A stretch of 42,173 nt of DNA from Streptomyces olivaceus (GCF_000721235.1 NZ_JOFH01000044.1:1-42173), one strand, 5' to 3'. Positions 1-11,810 are shown, counted from the stretch's first letter. The notes: generated from the letters alone by a model not told the origin. A program made the numbers and translations.

Positions 1-1
1 C

Positions 2-463
<462 letters not shown>

Positions 464-477
464 CCCTTCCCCTTTCG

Positions 478-504
478 GCCGCGTCGCCCTGAGGGCGGCG
501 CGGC
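478..504 (+). terminator. Hairpin terminator after ispG
   Basis: Arms 478-489 and 493-504 pair over 12 bp with one G-U pair and a TGA loop. The hairpin starts 14 bases after the ispG stop. There is no U run, as is common for Streptomyces terminators. Confidence 0.65.
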
Positions 505-561
505 ATATGCACGGCAGGTACAGTGCGGGAACCAGCAGATCTCAGGGTGAGGCCCCCGCAC

Positions 562-1410
562 GTGTTGACGCAGACCACCTCCCGCGTGCTCGAACCGAGC
601 GACCTGGACGCCGCGCTCGCCGTCCTCGACCGCGAGCCGGTCGCGAACGCCTTCGTGACCGCCCGCGTCCGGATCGCCGGCCTCGACCCGTGGCGCCTCG
701 GCGGCGAGATGTGGGGCTGGTACGAGCACGGCATGCTCACCTCCCTCTGCTACGCCGGCGCCAACCTCGTCCCCATCTGCGCCACCCCGCGCGCCGTCCG
801 CGCCTTCGCCGACCGCGCCCGCCGGGCCGGCCGCCGCTGCTCCTCCATCGTCGGCCCCGCCGACCCGACGGCCCAGCTGTGGCGCCTGCTCGAACCCGGC
901 TGGGGCCCGGCCCGCGAGGTGCGCGCCCGCCAGCCCCTCATGGTCACCGACCACCTCCCCGCCGACATCGCCCCCGACCCGTACGTCCGCCGCGTCCGCA
1001 AGGACGAGATGGAGCGGATCATGCCGGCGTGCGTGGCGATGTTCACCGAGGAGGTCGGCATCTCCCCGATGGCCGGCGACGGCGGCCTGCTCTACCAGGC
1101 CCGGGTCGCCGAACTCGTCGGCTCCGGCCGCTCCTTCGCCCGCTTCGACGCCGACGGCAAGGTCGTCTTCAAGGCCGAGATCGGCGCCGCCACCGACCGC
1201 GCCTGCCAGATCCAGGGCGTGTGGGTGGCCCCCGAGTACCGCGGCAAGGGCCTGGCGGCCCCCGGCATGGCGGCGGTCCTGCGCTACGCCCTCGCGGACA
1301 TCGCCCCGGTGGCGAGCCTGTACGTCAACGACTTCAACACGGCGGCGCGACGGACCTACCTGAGAGTGGGCTTCCAGGAGGTCGGCGCTTTCATGAGCGT
1401 GCTGTTCTGA
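562..1410 (+). CDS. GNAT-family N-acetyltransferase with N-terminal DUF4081-like domain
   Basis: Predicted cytoplasmic acyl-CoA-dependent acetyltransferase of 282 residues; substrate unknown. The N-terminal half (LEPSDLDAALAVLDREPVAN onward) resembles the DUF4081 domain often fused to actinobacterial GNATs. The C-terminal half has the GNAT acetyl-CoA pattern: a V/I-rich beta strand (QIQGVWVAPEYRGKGLA) with the R-G-K-G pyrophosphate-binding loop, then a helix and the closing GFQEVG strand. The frame is open from GTG 523, but GTG 562 is preferred because GGTGAGG lies nine bases before it and a TACAGT -10-like hexamer (519-524) overlaps the upstream GTG. TTG 565 is also possible. It sits next to a second GNAT gene 30 bases downstream, so the two may be co-transcribed. 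Confidence 0.85.
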   Translation: MLTQTTSRVLEPSDLDAALAVLDREPVANAFVTARVRIAGLDPWRLGGEMWGWYEHGMLTSLCYAGANLVPICATPRAVRAFADRARRAGRRCSSIVGPADPTAQLWRLLEPGWGPAREVRARQPLMVTDHLPADIAPDPYVRRVRKDEMERIMPACVAMFTEEVGISPMAGDGGLLYQARVAELVGSGRSFARFDADGKVVFKAEIGAATDRACQIQGVWVAPEYRGKGLAAPGMAAVLRYALADIAPVASLYVNDFNTAARRTYLRVGFQEVGAFMSVLF

Positions 1411-1440
1411 CCCCTGTGGCAGGACTGTAGGCTCCCCGCC

Positions 1441-1971
1441 ATGGACCTAGTGATCGGCCCACTGGACCTCTCCGCGCACGTGGACGAGGCCCTGGCCGTC
1501 CAAGCCGCCGCCTTCGGCCTCGGCCCCGACGAGGTGGCCGTCCGCCGTCAGATCGTCCTGCGCCACATGACGCACCCCGGCGCCAGAGCCCTCGGCGCCA
1601 CCGAGCGGGGCCGCCTCGTCGGCTTCGTCTACGGCATGCCCAACGACCGCGCCCACTGGTGGTCGACCGTCGTCGAGCCCTACCTTCGCGCCCAGGGAAC
1701 CGACGGGTGGCTCGACGACTCCTTCGTCATCACCGAGCTCCACGTCCACCCGGCCCACCAGAACCGCGGCGCGGGCCGCGCCCTGATCACCACGATCACC
1801 GACGGCGCCACGCAGCCCCGCTCCATCCTCTCGGCGATCGACACCGAAAGCCCCGCCCGCGCCCTCTACCGCTCCCTCGGCTACCAGGACCTCGCCCGCC
1901 GGGTCCTCTTCCCGAGCGCCCCGAAGCCGTACGCGGTGATGGGCGCCCCTCTCCCGCTGCGCCGCCGATAA
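1441..1971 (+). CDS. GNAT-family N-acetyltransferase
   Basis: A 176-residue single-domain GNAT protein, predicted cytoplasmic; substrate not recognisable. The central strand and P-loop equivalent read ITELHVHPAHQNRGAGRAL, with Q-N-R-G-A-G matching the Q/R-x-x-G-x-G/A acetyl-CoA pyrophosphate loop. The following AIDTESPARALYRSLGYQ is the usual C-terminal alpha4-beta6 region, with an N/S-x-A-x-x-L-Y-x-x-x-G-F/Y signature. The start at ATG 1441 is chosen because it directly follows the previous acetyltransferase; no strong Shine-Dalgarno is evident. It is 73 bases upstream of proS in the same direction. It is unrelated in sequence to the preceding GNAT apart from the fold motif, so a recent tandem duplication is unlikely. 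Confidence 0.85.
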   Translation: MDLVIGPLDLSAHVDEALAVQAAAFGLGPDEVAVRRQIVLRHMTHPGARALGATERGRLVGFVYGMPNDRAHWWSTVVEPYLRAQGTDGWLDDSFVITELHVHPAHQNRGAGRALITTITDGATQPRSILSAIDTESPARALYRSLGYQDLARRVLFPSAPKPYAVMGAPLPLRRR

Positions 1972-1976
1972 CCGAT

Positions 1977-2006
1977 TTCCACCCCACCGGACCGCCCGGC
2001 TAACCT
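1977..2006 (+). promoter_or_regulatory. Possible proS promoter
   Basis: TAACCT at 2001-2006 resembles a vegetative -10, with TTCCAC at 1977-1982 eighteen bases before it. The -35 match is weak. Position fits transcription into proS at 2045. Confidence 0.3.
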
Positions 2007-2044
2007 CCTAGCACCACCCTTACGCAGCAGGAGACACGAGAACC

Positions 2045-3748
2045 ATGGCCAACGCACCGGTCCAGCGCATGTCGAAGTTGATGGCGAAGACGCTGCGCGA
2101 CGACCCGGCGGACGCCGAGGTCCTCAGCCACAAGCTGCTGGTCCGCGCCGGCTACGTGCGCCGCACCGCCGCCGGCCTCTGGAGCTGGCTGCCGCTCGGC
2201 AAGAAGGTCCTCGGCAACATCGAGCGCATCGTCCGCGAGGAGATGGACGCCATCGGCGCCCAGGAGGTCCAGCTCCCCGCCCTGCTGCCGCGCGAGCCGT
2301 ACGAGGCCACGGGCCGCTGGGAGGAGTACGGCCCCGAACTCTTCCGCCTCCAGGACCGCAAGGGCGGCGACTACCTCCTCGGCCCCACCCACGAGGAGAT
2401 CTTCACCCTGCTGGTGAAGGACCAGGCGTCCTCCTACAAGGACCTGCCGGTCATCCTCTACCAGATCCAGAACAAGTACCGCGACGAGGCCCGCCCCCGG
2501 GCCGGCATCCTGCGCGGCCGCGAGTTCCTCATGAAGGACTCCTACTCCTTCGACGTCGCCGACGAGGGCCTCGCCGAGTCCTACGCCCTGCACCGCGCCG
2601 CCTACCAGCGCGTCTTCGAGCGCCTCGGCCTCGACTACCGCATCTGCGCGGCCACGGCCGGCGCCATGGGCGGCTCGAAGTCCGAAGAGTTCCTGGCCCC
2701 CGCCGAGGCCGGCGAGGACACCTTCGCCGACTGCCCGAACTGCGACTTCGCCGCCAACACGGAGGCGGTCACCCACGCCCTCACGCCCGTGGACGCCACG
2801 GACGTCCCCGCGGCCGAGGACATCCCCACCCCCGACACCCCGACCATCGAGACGCTGGCCGCCTCCCTCGGCGTCCAGGCGTCCGCCACCCTCAAGAACC
2901 TCCTCGTCAAGGTGGACGGCGAGATCGTCGCCGTGGGCGTCCCCGGCGACCGCGAGGTCGACCTCGACAAGGTCGAGGCCCACTTCGCCCCGGCCGCCGT
3001 CGAGCTGGTCACCGCCGAGGACTTCGTCGGCCGCCCCGACCTGGTCCGCGGCTACGTCGGCCCGCAGGGCCTGGGCGAGAAGGTGCAGTACATCGCCGAC
3101 CCGCGCGTGGCGCCGGGCACCGCGTGGATCACGGGCGCCAACAAGGAGCACACCCACGCCAGGAACGTGGTGGCGGGCCGCGACTTCGAGGTCGACGCGT
3201 ACGTCGACGTCGTGGTCGTCCGCGAGGGCGACCCCTGCCCGAACTGCGGCACCGGCCTGAAGCTGGACCGCGCCATCGAGATCGGCCACATCTTCCAGCT
3301 GGGCCGCAAGTACACCGACGCCCTCAAGCTGGACGTCCTCGGCCAGAACGGCAAGCCGGCCCGCGTGACGATGGGCTCCTACGGCATCGGCGTCTCCCGC
3401 GCGGTGGCGGCCCTCGCCGAGCAGCACGCCGACGACAAGGGCCTCGTCTGGTCCGCGGAGGTCGCCCCTGCCGACGTCCACGTCGTCGCCGCGGGCAAGG
3501 CCCTCCAGACCGAGCTGGCCCTCGACATCTCCGAGAAGCTGGCCGCGGCGGGGGTCCGCGTCCTGGTGGACGACCGCGCGGGGGTGTCCCCGGGTGTGAA
3601 GTTCACCGACTCCGAACTCATCGGCGTACCCCGGATCCTGGTCGCCGGCCGGCGTTCGGCCGAGGGCGTCGTGGAGCTGAAGGACCGCCGCACCGGCGAC
3701 CGCGAGGAACTCCCGGTCGAGGAGGCCATCGCCCGCCTCACCAAGTAA
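2045..3748 (+). CDS. proS: Prolyl-tRNA synthetase (bacterial type)
   Basis: Charges tRNA-Pro with proline in the cytoplasm. At 567 residues it has the length of the bacterial-type enzyme. Class II motifs are present: motif 1 region with [19 protein letters not shown] text ([20 protein letters not shown]), motif 2 ([20 protein letters not shown]) and motif 3 near the end ([16 protein letters not shown]). Between motifs 2 and 3, about residues 230-390, lies the YbaK-like INS editing domain ([20 protein letters not shown]), which hydrolyses mischarged Ala-tRNA-Pro. Start ATG 2045 follows AGGAG in GCAGGAGACACGAGAACC. It probably has its own transcript; a hairpin and repeats follow downstream. Identity is secure. 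Confidence 0.97.
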   Translation: MANAPVQRMSKLMAKTLRDDPADAEVLSHKLLVRAGYVRRTAAGLWSWLPLGKKVLGNIERIVREEMDAIGAQEVQLPALLPREPYEATGRWEEYGPELFRLQDRKGGDYLLGPTHEEIFTLLVKDQASSYKDLPVILYQIQNKYRDEARPRAGILRGREFLMKDSYSFDVADEGLAESYALHRAAYQRVFERLGLDYRICAATAGAMGGSKSEEFLAPAEAGEDTFADCPNCDFAANTEAVTHALTPVDATDVPAAEDIPTPDTPTIETLAASLGVQASATLKNLLVKVDGEIVAVGVPGDREVDLDKVEAHFAPAAVELVTAEDFVGRPDLVRGYVGPQGLGEKVQYIADPRVAPGTAWITGANKEHTHARNVVAGRDFEVDAYVDVVVVREGDPCPNCGTGLKLDRAIEIGHIFQLGRKYTDALKLDVLGQNGKPARVTMGSYGIGVSRAVAALAEQHADDKGLVWSAEVAPADVHVVAAGKALQTELALDISEKLAAAGVRVLVDDRAGVSPGVKFTDSELIGVPRILVAGRRSAEGVVELKDRRTGDREELPVEEAIARLTK

Positions 3749-3865
3749 CACCGCCCCGGCGCGGGTGTGGGTCGGCGGCCCGGAGTTTGCTTGGCCCCCG
3801 GCGTGGGCGCGGGCCGGGGGTGGGTCGCGCGGCCCGGCGCCCACGGGGTGCCGCCGCGCCCACCC

Positions 3866-3907
3866 GTGCCGCCCCAGCGGCACGACTGCCCGCAGCTGGG
3901 GCGGCAC
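3866..3907 (+). terminator. Hairpin after proS, embedded in a repeat
   Basis: Perfect 13-bp inverted repeat, 3866-3878 with 3895-3907, loop of 16 bases, 118 bases after the proS stop. It overlaps a 24-nt tandem duplication (3878-3901 and 3902-3925). It may act as the proS terminator; no U run follows. Confidence 0.45.
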
Positions 3908-3994
3908 GACTGCCCGCAGCGGCGGCGGGTGAGCCGCGTACGGCGGCGAAGGGGATACGCAGCCGGGGCGAGGAGGGTCAGCCGCGTACGGCGG
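3878..3994. repeat. Two short intergenic repeat families
   Basis: The 19-mer CGGCACGACTGCCCGCAGC occurs at 3878-3896 and 3902-3920. The 15-mer AGCCGCGTACGGCGG occurs at 3932-3946 and 3980-3994. Both lie in the 458-base gene-free stretch between proS and the convergent gene at 4207. No coding sequence is credible here. Further on, a 13-bp inverted repeat (4008-4020 with 4088-4100) brackets 67 bases of non-repetitive sequence. Confidence 0.75.
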
Positions 3995-4206
3995 GGAGGG
4001 GACGTGTCGGGGGGTGTCCGCCCGCAGCGGTTGGCGCGTCAACGGAGTCAGGTTCTCTGTCCAAGCGATTCCGCGCCGTTCCGAGGACGGACACCCCCCG
4101 GCGCGGCCCCGCACCACCCCACAACCGATCGCGCTACGCGCACCCCCACCGAACCCGCGCAGGCCGCCGCAGGCATCGCACCCAAACCACCCACCCACCC
4201 AGCGCC

Positions 4207-5118
4207 TCACAGCCAGCTGGCGAACTCCAGCAGCAGTTCCGCGTCCCTCTCCCGACCCACCCGGCGAGCCCGTACCCCCGACTCGACGGCGCGGAACAGG
4301 GCCCACCCCCGCAGCCGTTCCTGGTCGACCTCCAAAGACTCCGCCAGCCGCTTCACGCGCCGCCGGGTCGTAGACGCCCCCGACGGCTGGGCGACGAGGT
4401 CCTCCACCCGGTCCCGCACCAGCCGCGCCAGATCGAAGGCACCTTCCCCGACCACCGGGTCCGGCCCCACCGCCAGCCAGGGCATCCGGTCCCCGGCGAG
4501 CACCTTGCTCTGCCGGAACGTCCCGTGCAGCAGCCGCTGCTCCGGCGGCGCTGCCAACAACTCCTCGCGAGCCGCGAGCGCCGCGTCGACCAGCGGCGCC
4601 ACCTCGTCGTCGGCCACCGCACCCGCCCGCATGGCCGCGGCCTGCCGCCCGGTCCGCTCGGCCACGGTCTCGAAGCGGTGAGAGCCCGGCGGCTCCACCC
4701 ACAGCCGCCGCAGCGTCCCCGCCGCCTCCAGCAACGCCTTCGCCTCCGGCAGCGACCGCACCGACACATCCGGACGCAGCCGCTCCAGCAGCAACACCCC
4801 CTCGTCGCGCTCGCGCGCCCCGCCCCCCTCACGCAACTGCACGGCACCCAACCCGCCCCAGTGCGCGAGCGCGGCCCGCTCGCTCTCCGGGCGCGCCCGG
4901 CGCGGGGCCAGCTTCAACACCGCGGGCGTCCCGTCGCCCGTCCGCACCAGCACCACCAGGCTGCTGCGCCCACCGGGCACCTGCACCCGCTCCACCGCCA
5001 ACTCGCGCCGCGCCACGGCCCGCTCCGCCACTTCGGGCAGCTTCGCCAGCCAGCCGTCACCGTCCGGTGCCGCTTCGCCGAGCGCCCTGACCAGACGCCG
5101 CGGCGGTTCGAAAGCCAT
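4207..5118 (-). CDS. Aminoglycoside phosphotransferase (APH(6))-like protein, probable pseudokinase
   Basis: A 303-residue cytoplasmic protein related to the streptomycin 6-kinase/APH fold. The N-lobe ATP-site lysine is kept (AVLKL, K69) and a helix-rich C-lobe follows. The Brenner-type catalytic loop HGDxxxxN is replaced by H198-G-T-F-R-Q-S-K205, so the catalytic Asp is Thr and the Asn is Lys. The downstream metal-binding I-D-P-x-P reads V-G-P-D-P (G218). The fold signature VVGEGAFDLARLV survives. I infer that it no longer transfers phosphate in the canonical way and may bind nucleotide or a ligand. Start ATG 5118. It is the last gene of a minus-strand group with the DUF4439 protein (33-base gap) and a lipoprotein. 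An intact reading frame argues against a decaying pseudogene. Confidence 0.8.
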   Translation of the reverse strand: MAFEPPRRLVRALGEAAPDGDGWLAKLPEVAERAVARRELAVERVQVPGGRSSLVVLVRTGDGTPAVLKLAPRRARPESERAALAHWGGLGAVQLREGGGARERDEGVLLLERLRPDVSVRSLPEAKALLEAAGTLRRLWVEPPGSHRFETVAERTGRQAAAMRAGAVADDEVAPLVDAALAAREELLAAPPEQRLLHGTFRQSKVLAGDRMPWLAVGPDPVVGEGAFDLARLVRDRVEDLVAQPSGASTTRRRVKRLAESLEVDQERLRGWALFRAVESGVRARRVGRERDAELLLEFASWL

Positions 5119-5151
5119 GCGCGAGCCGTTCCCTTCCGTACGAAATACGCG

Positions 5152-5646
5152 TTACGCAGTCGGTGACACCGTGCCCGGCGCGTCCGGAGCAGGACTGCCC
5201 TCCCCACCCGACGCACCGCCCCGCTCGGCGAGCCCAGGGAAGGCTACGCTCCCGCCCCGCCAGCGCACCGCGCGCACCGCCGCCTCCCGCAGCCCCTCGG
5301 CCGCCGTCGCCCGGCGCCCGTCCTCGGCCGCCCGGACCAGGTCGGAGTAGACACCGGCCACCCGGTCCTCCAGCGTCGCCGCCAACCGCACCGCCGCGGC
5401 GGCGTCCGGCACCGAGAAGGGCAGCGCGTACCCGGCCGCCGCGGCCACCGGCTTCCCGCCCCGGTCGCGCACCGCACGCACCAGCGTGTCCCGCCGGGCG
5501 CGATGGGCGTCGTACGCGGTCCGCGCCTCCGTGCGCCGCTCCTCGCCGATCCGCCCCCCGACCACGCCGTAGCCGTACACGGCCGCGTGCTCCGCCGCCA
5601 GCGCCGCCTGGAGGGCGTCCAGCTCCTGGTCGTCCGCCTTGCTCAC
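5152..5646 (-). CDS. DUF4439 ferritin-like protein
   Basis: A 164-residue protein with the pattern of the actinobacterial DUF4439 family, predicted to form a ferritin-like four-helix bundle; biochemical role unknown. The first helix carries ALQAALAAEHAAVYGYGVVG, with the E-H pair and aromatic residues typical of the family, and a later helix has LRLAATLED-type sequence (VRLAATLEDRVAGVYSDLV). The C-terminal 30 residues are Gly/Pro/Ser-rich and likely disordered. It starts with GTG 5646, which overlaps the TGA of the upstream lipoprotein gene as GTGA, indicating translational coupling. The lipoprotein itself has a similar helical segment near its end, so the pair may be related or interact at the membrane; that is inference. 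Confidence 0.8.
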   Translation of the reverse strand: MSKADDQELDALQAALAAEHAAVYGYGVVGGRIGEERRTEARTAYDAHRARRDTLVRAVRDRGGKPVAAAAGYALPFSVPDAAAAVRLAATLEDRVAGVYSDLVRAAEDGRRATAAEGLREAAVRAVRWRGGSVAFPGLAERGGASGGEGSPAPDAPGTVSPTA

Positions 5647-6206
5647 CCGCGACCCTCCGTCCCACCCTGCGTCAGCAGATACACGTGCGCGGCCCCGGCC
5701 GCCGCCACCGAGGCCAGCAGCCGGGCCAACTCGCCCGGCACCTCCAGCAGCGCCCCGGCGCGACGATCGGCCAGCGTCCGCTCCGCCCCGGCGAGCACAG
5801 CCAGCGCCTCCTTCTCGGTCCCCGGCACCGCATCCGTACCCGTCACCACCCCCGAGCCGTCCCCGGGCCCGGCGGCACGCGCGGAGACCGACGGCGAGGC
5901 CTCGGACGACGCACCCCGCACGGCACCGAACGCCTCGGCGTGCCGCACGACCTCCTGCCGCAGCGGGCTCAGCCGCTCCACCAGCCCCGGGTGCGCGGCC
6001 ATCACCGCCGCGTACCGCTCGGCCAGCCCCTGACTGTCCCGGGCCGCTCGCGCGCGAGCCCGGTCGGCGGCCTGCGAGCCGGCGTCCGCGCTGCCCGGCT
6101 CCGAGCCGCCGGAACAGCCGACGAGCAGCGCGGCCCCGGCGGCGGACGCGAGCAGACTCCTTCTGCGCGGCCCCGAGGGCGGGCGCGGCGATACGGGAAG
6201 CGACAC
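5643..6206 (-). CDS. Putative lipoprotein
   Basis: About 187 residues, predicted exported and lipid-anchored. The N-terminus reads PSGPRRRSLLASAAGAALLVGCSGGS: a twin-arginine-containing basic patch, a hydrophobic stretch and the lipobox L-V-G-C with lipidation at the cysteine. The R-R-R-S-L-L context would also fit Tat export. The mature part is helical and Ala/Arg-rich, with ERYAAVMAAHPGLVERLSPL and a C-terminal helix ending in a short VYLLTQGG segment. The frame is open back to 6365, and ATG 6284 is possible, but GTG 6206 is preferred because GAGG lies nine bases before it and it gives a normal signal-peptide length. Its stop overlaps the DUF4439 start. Function unknown. Confidence 0.7.
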   Translation of the reverse strand: MSLPVSPRPPSGPRRRSLLASAAGAALLVGCSGGSEPGSADAGSQAADRARARAARDSQGLAERYAAVMAAHPGLVERLSPLRQEVVRHAEAFGAVRGASSEASPSVSARAAGPGDGSGVVTGTDAVPGTEKEALAVLAGAERTLADRRAGALLEVPGELARLLASVAAAGAAHVYLLTQGGTEGRG

Positions 6207-6300
6207 GGCGGACGTCCTCGGCAGACTCGTACGGAGGGGACGGGAACGATCACGGTACCCGTGCCCCGGCCCGCCCCCGGTCATCGGCACCGCCGATCGA

Positions 6301-6400
6301 ACCGCCGACGTGCACCACCGACCGAACCGCCGACGTGCACCACCGACCGAACCGCCGACGTGCACCGCCGATCGAACCGCCGACGTGCACCGCCGGGCGG
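6301..6400. repeat. Four tandem copies of a 25-nt unit
   Basis: Units at 6301-6325, 6326-6350, 6351-6375 and a diverged 6376-6400, consensus ACCGCCGACGTGCACC plus RCCGAYCGA; the end of a further copy precedes at 6290-6300. The unit length is not a multiple of three and the array lies in the divergent spacer between the lipoprotein gene and rimP. There are no spacers between units. Confidence 0.9.
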
Positions 6401-6445
6401 ACCGCCCGGCAGCCGAGCACGGTCAGGCCGCCCGGCAGCCGAGCA
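6392..6445. repeat. Palindrome plus 18-nt direct repeat before rimP
   Basis: A near-perfect palindrome with 9-bp arms around one base (6392-6400, 6402-6410) joins the end of the 25-nt array. CCGCCCGGCAGCCGAGCA then occurs at 6402-6419 and 6428-6445. Further on, GACACGCG occurs at 6490, 6503 and 6516, exactly 13 bases apart, in the rimP upstream region. TTGACC at 6483-6488 could be a -35 but I see no matching -10. Confidence 0.7.
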
Positions 6446-6564
6446 GGGGTGGACGGCAACACCCCCCGCGACCCGATACCCTTTGACCAGACACGCGGAA
6501 CGGACACGCGGACGAGACACGCGCCCCATCCCACAACAGCACACGCGGCCGAGGAGTCACCCGG

Positions 6565-7089
6565 ATGAGCACCACCCAGAGCGAGAGGCTGCGAGAGCTG
6601 CTTGAGCCGCTCGTCGCCTCCCAGGGACTGGACCTCGAGGAGATCGCGGTGGAGTCCGTAGGCCGCAAGCGGGTGCTGCGTGTGGTCGTCGACTCGGACA
6701 CCGGCGCCGACCTGGACCGCATCGCCGAGGTGAGCCGCGCCCTGTCGGCGAGGCTCGACGAGAGCGACGCGATGGGCGACGCGGAGTACACCCTGGAGGT
6801 CGGCACCCCCGGCGCGGAGCGCTCCCTGTCGGAGCACCGCCACTACGTGCGCGCCACCGGACGCCTGGTCCGGTTCCAGCCGCACGAGGGCGGCGAGCTG
6901 GTCGCTCGCATCCTCGCCGTGGACGAGGACGGGCTCGACCTCGAAGTCCCCGGCGTCAAGGGCCGCAAGGCCACCGCCCGCAGACTCGCCTTCGGTGACA
7001 TCGACAAGGCACGCGTGCAGGTCGAGTTCAACCGCAAGGACACCAAGGACACCGACAACAGCAGCACGACGGAAGAGGAGGAGGCGTAG
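6565..7089 (+). CDS. rimP: Ribosome maturation factor RimP
   Basis: Needed for late assembly of the 30S ribosomal subunit in the cytoplasm. The 174 residues fit the family: an N-terminal alpha/beta domain ([39 protein letters not shown], and the conserved [14 protein letters not shown]), then a C-terminal Sm-like barrel ([20 protein letters not shown]). The acidic, Thr-rich tail is low complexity. ATG 6565 follows GAGGAG with eight bases spacing. It heads the rimP-nusA-ylxR-infB operon, the standard bacterial arrangement; nusA starts two bases after its stop, with the nusA ribosome-binding site lying inside the last rimP codons. Upstream is an unusual repeat-rich spacer. Confidence 0.96.
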   Translation: MSTTQSERLRELLEPLVASQGLDLEEIAVESVGRKRVLRVVVDSDTGADLDRIAEVSRALSARLDESDAMGDAEYTLEVGTPGAERSLSEHRHYVRATGRLVRFQPHEGGELVARILAVDEDGLDLEVPGVKGRKATARRLAFGDIDKARVQVEFNRKDTKDTDNSSTTEEEEA

Positions 7090-7091
7090 CC

Positions 7092-8126
7092 GTGGACATC
7101 GACATGAGCGCCCTGCGGGGCTTGGTGCGGGAGAAGGAGATCTCCTTCGACCTGCTGGTCGAGGCGATCGAGTCGGCCCTCCTCATCGCCTACCACCGCA
7201 CCGACGGAAGCCGCCGCCACGCGCGCGTGGAGCTCAGCCGGGACACCGGACACGTGACCGTGTGGGCGAAGGAGGACCCGGACGACCTCGAGGAGGGCCA
7301 GGCGGCCCGCGAGTTCGACGACACCCCGTCCGACTTCGGCCGTATCGCCGCCACCACCGCCAAGCAGGTCATCCTGCAGCGGCTGCGCGACGCCGAGGAC
7401 GACGCGACGCTCGGCGAGTACGCCGGACGCGAGGGCGACATCGTCACCGGCGTGGTCCAGCAGGGCCGCGACCCGAAGAACGTCCTGGTCGACATTGGCA
7501 AGCTGGAGGCCATCCTGCCGGTGCAGGAGCAGGTGCCGGGCGAGACCTACCCGCACGGCACGCGGCTGCGCTCGTACGTCGTCCGGGTGGCCAAGGGCGT
7601 ACGCGGTCCCTCCGTGACGCTCTCCCGCACCCACCCCAACCTGGTGAAGAAGCTCTTCGCCCTGGAGGTGCCCGAGATCGCCGACGGTTCCGTCGAGATC
7701 TCCGCGATCGCCCGCGAGGCCGGCCACCGCACCAAGATCGCCGTCCGCTCCACCCGCTCGGGCCTGAACGCCAAGGGCGCGTGCATCGGTCCCATGGGAG
7801 GCCGGGTGCGCAACGTCATGGGCGAGCTGAACGGCGAGAAGATCGACATCGTCGACTGGTCGGACGACCCGGCCGAGATGGTGGCGAACGCGCTCTCCCC
7901 GGCCCGCGTCTCCAAGGTGGAGGTCGTGGACATGGCGGCCCGCTCCGCCCGCGTGATCGTGCCGGACTACCAGCTGTCGCTGGCCATCGGCAAGGAGGGG
8001 CAGAACGCCCGCCTCGCGGCCCGGCTGACCGGCTGGCGGATCGACATCCGGCCGGACACCGAGCAGCCCTCCGAGCAGCCCGCCGGGCAGCCGACCGAGC
8101 GGTCGTCGGACCAGCCGGCCGAGTAG
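7092..8126 (+). CDS. nusA: Transcription termination/antitermination factor NusA
   Basis: Binds RNA polymerase and nascent RNA and modulates pausing, termination and antitermination. The 344 residues show the N-terminal polymerase-binding domain, an S1 domain ([20 protein letters not shown]), and two KH domains with GxxG loops at G-P-M-G (233-236) and IGKEG (about 299-303). It ends without the acidic repeats of the enterobacterial protein, as in other actinobacteria; the short tail is a Q-P-x-E repeat. GTG 7092 is chosen because GAGGAGGAGG in the end of rimP is correctly spaced and homologues begin [13 protein letters not shown]. Operon member between rimP and ylxR. Confidence 0.97.
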   Translation: MDIDMSALRGLVREKEISFDLLVEAIESALLIAYHRTDGSRRHARVELSRDTGHVTVWAKEDPDDLEEGQAAREFDDTPSDFGRIAATTAKQVILQRLRDAEDDATLGEYAGREGDIVTGVVQQGRDPKNVLVDIGKLEAILPVQEQVPGETYPHGTRLRSYVVRVAKGVRGPSVTLSRTHPNLVKKLFALEVPEIADGSVEISAIAREAGHRTKIAVRSTRSGLNAKGACIGPMGGRVRNVMGELNGEKIDIVDWSDDPAEMVANALSPARVSKVEVVDMAARSARVIVPDYQLSLAIGKEGQNARLAARLTGWRIDIRPDTEQPSEQPAGQPTERSSDQPAE

Positions 8127-8284
8127 TCCCCGACTGGTCCCCGACGGGTGCGGGGAACGCTCGGATAACGCACGGGGAATAGATCCAAGCCGCACGACGC
8201 TCAGATCACGACAGCTTTGAGCGCGGCACGTGTTCGAATCTTGCCCCAAAGGGGTGAGGTCGGTCGGGGGAGGTAGACTTAGCG

Positions 8285-8566
8285 GTGTCTGGCCGGACAC
8301 GTACCCCAGCATGCCCCGAGCGCACCTGCGTGGGGTGCCGGAAGCGAGCGGTCAAGAGCACGCTGCTGCGCACCGTGGCGGTCGAGGGTCATTGCACCCC
8401 TGATCCACGCGGTACGCTGCCCGGCCGGGGTGCGTACGTACACCCCGTACCGGTCTGTGTCGACCAGGCGGTGCGCCGCAAGGCGTTCCCGAGGGCGCTG
8501 CGCGTCCCGGGTCCGCTCGACGTAAAGGCGTTGCGCCACCACGTCGAGCAGGCACAAGGTTGCTGA
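8285..8566 (+). CDS. YlxR family RNA-binding protein (DUF448)
   Basis: A 93-residue basic protein of the YlxR family, usually encoded between nusA and infB as here. The family signature R-T-C-V-G-C-R-K-R is present at about residues 13-21, followed by GRGAYVHP and the KAFPRAL region that form the RNA-binding face in known structures. Reported relatives act as nucleoid- or RNA-associated regulators; the role in this organism is not shown by sequence. GTG 8285 follows GGGGGAGG about eleven bases upstream. The 158 bases before it carry no other gene. Confidence 0.92.
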   Translation: MSGRTRTPACPERTCVGCRKRAVKSTLLRTVAVEGHCTPDPRGTLPGRGAYVHPVPVCVDQAVRRKAFPRALRVPGPLDVKALRHHVEQAQGC

Positions 8567-8658
8567 AAGCACCATGTAAGCAACGTGGTAAGGAAGACGA
8601 GCCGCGCGGAACCCCGTGGCGGCCTGGTACCTCGCGAGTCGAAAGCAGGTCGAGATTG

Positions 8659-8703
8659 CGATGAGCACTCGATGAGTACGCGATGAGTACGCCCATGAAC
8701 TAG
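8659..8703 (+). promoter_or_regulatory. Chained mini-ORFs in the infB leader
   Basis: Three 11-nt units (8659-8669, 8670-8680, 8681-8691, consensus CGATGAGYACK) create ATGs at 8661, 8672 and 8683. The resulting ORFs read MSTR-stop, MSTR-stop and MSTPMN-stop, and each start overlaps the preceding stop as ATGA. The chain ends at TAG 8703, 38 bases before the infB GTG at 8742. Coding or regulatory use is inference. Confidence 0.5.
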
Positions 8704-8741
8704 CGACGGTCCGGACGCAACCCGGACCTAAGAGGAGCGAA

Positions 8742-11810
<3,069 letters not shown>

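Noticed and set aside
2000..4702. 900-codon minus-strand frame across proS and the following spacer
   Set aside because: Overlaps proS completely and shows no recognisable domain.
6301..6400. CRISPR-like repeat array
   Set aside because: The 25-nt units are directly adjacent with no spacers, so it is a plain tandem repeat.
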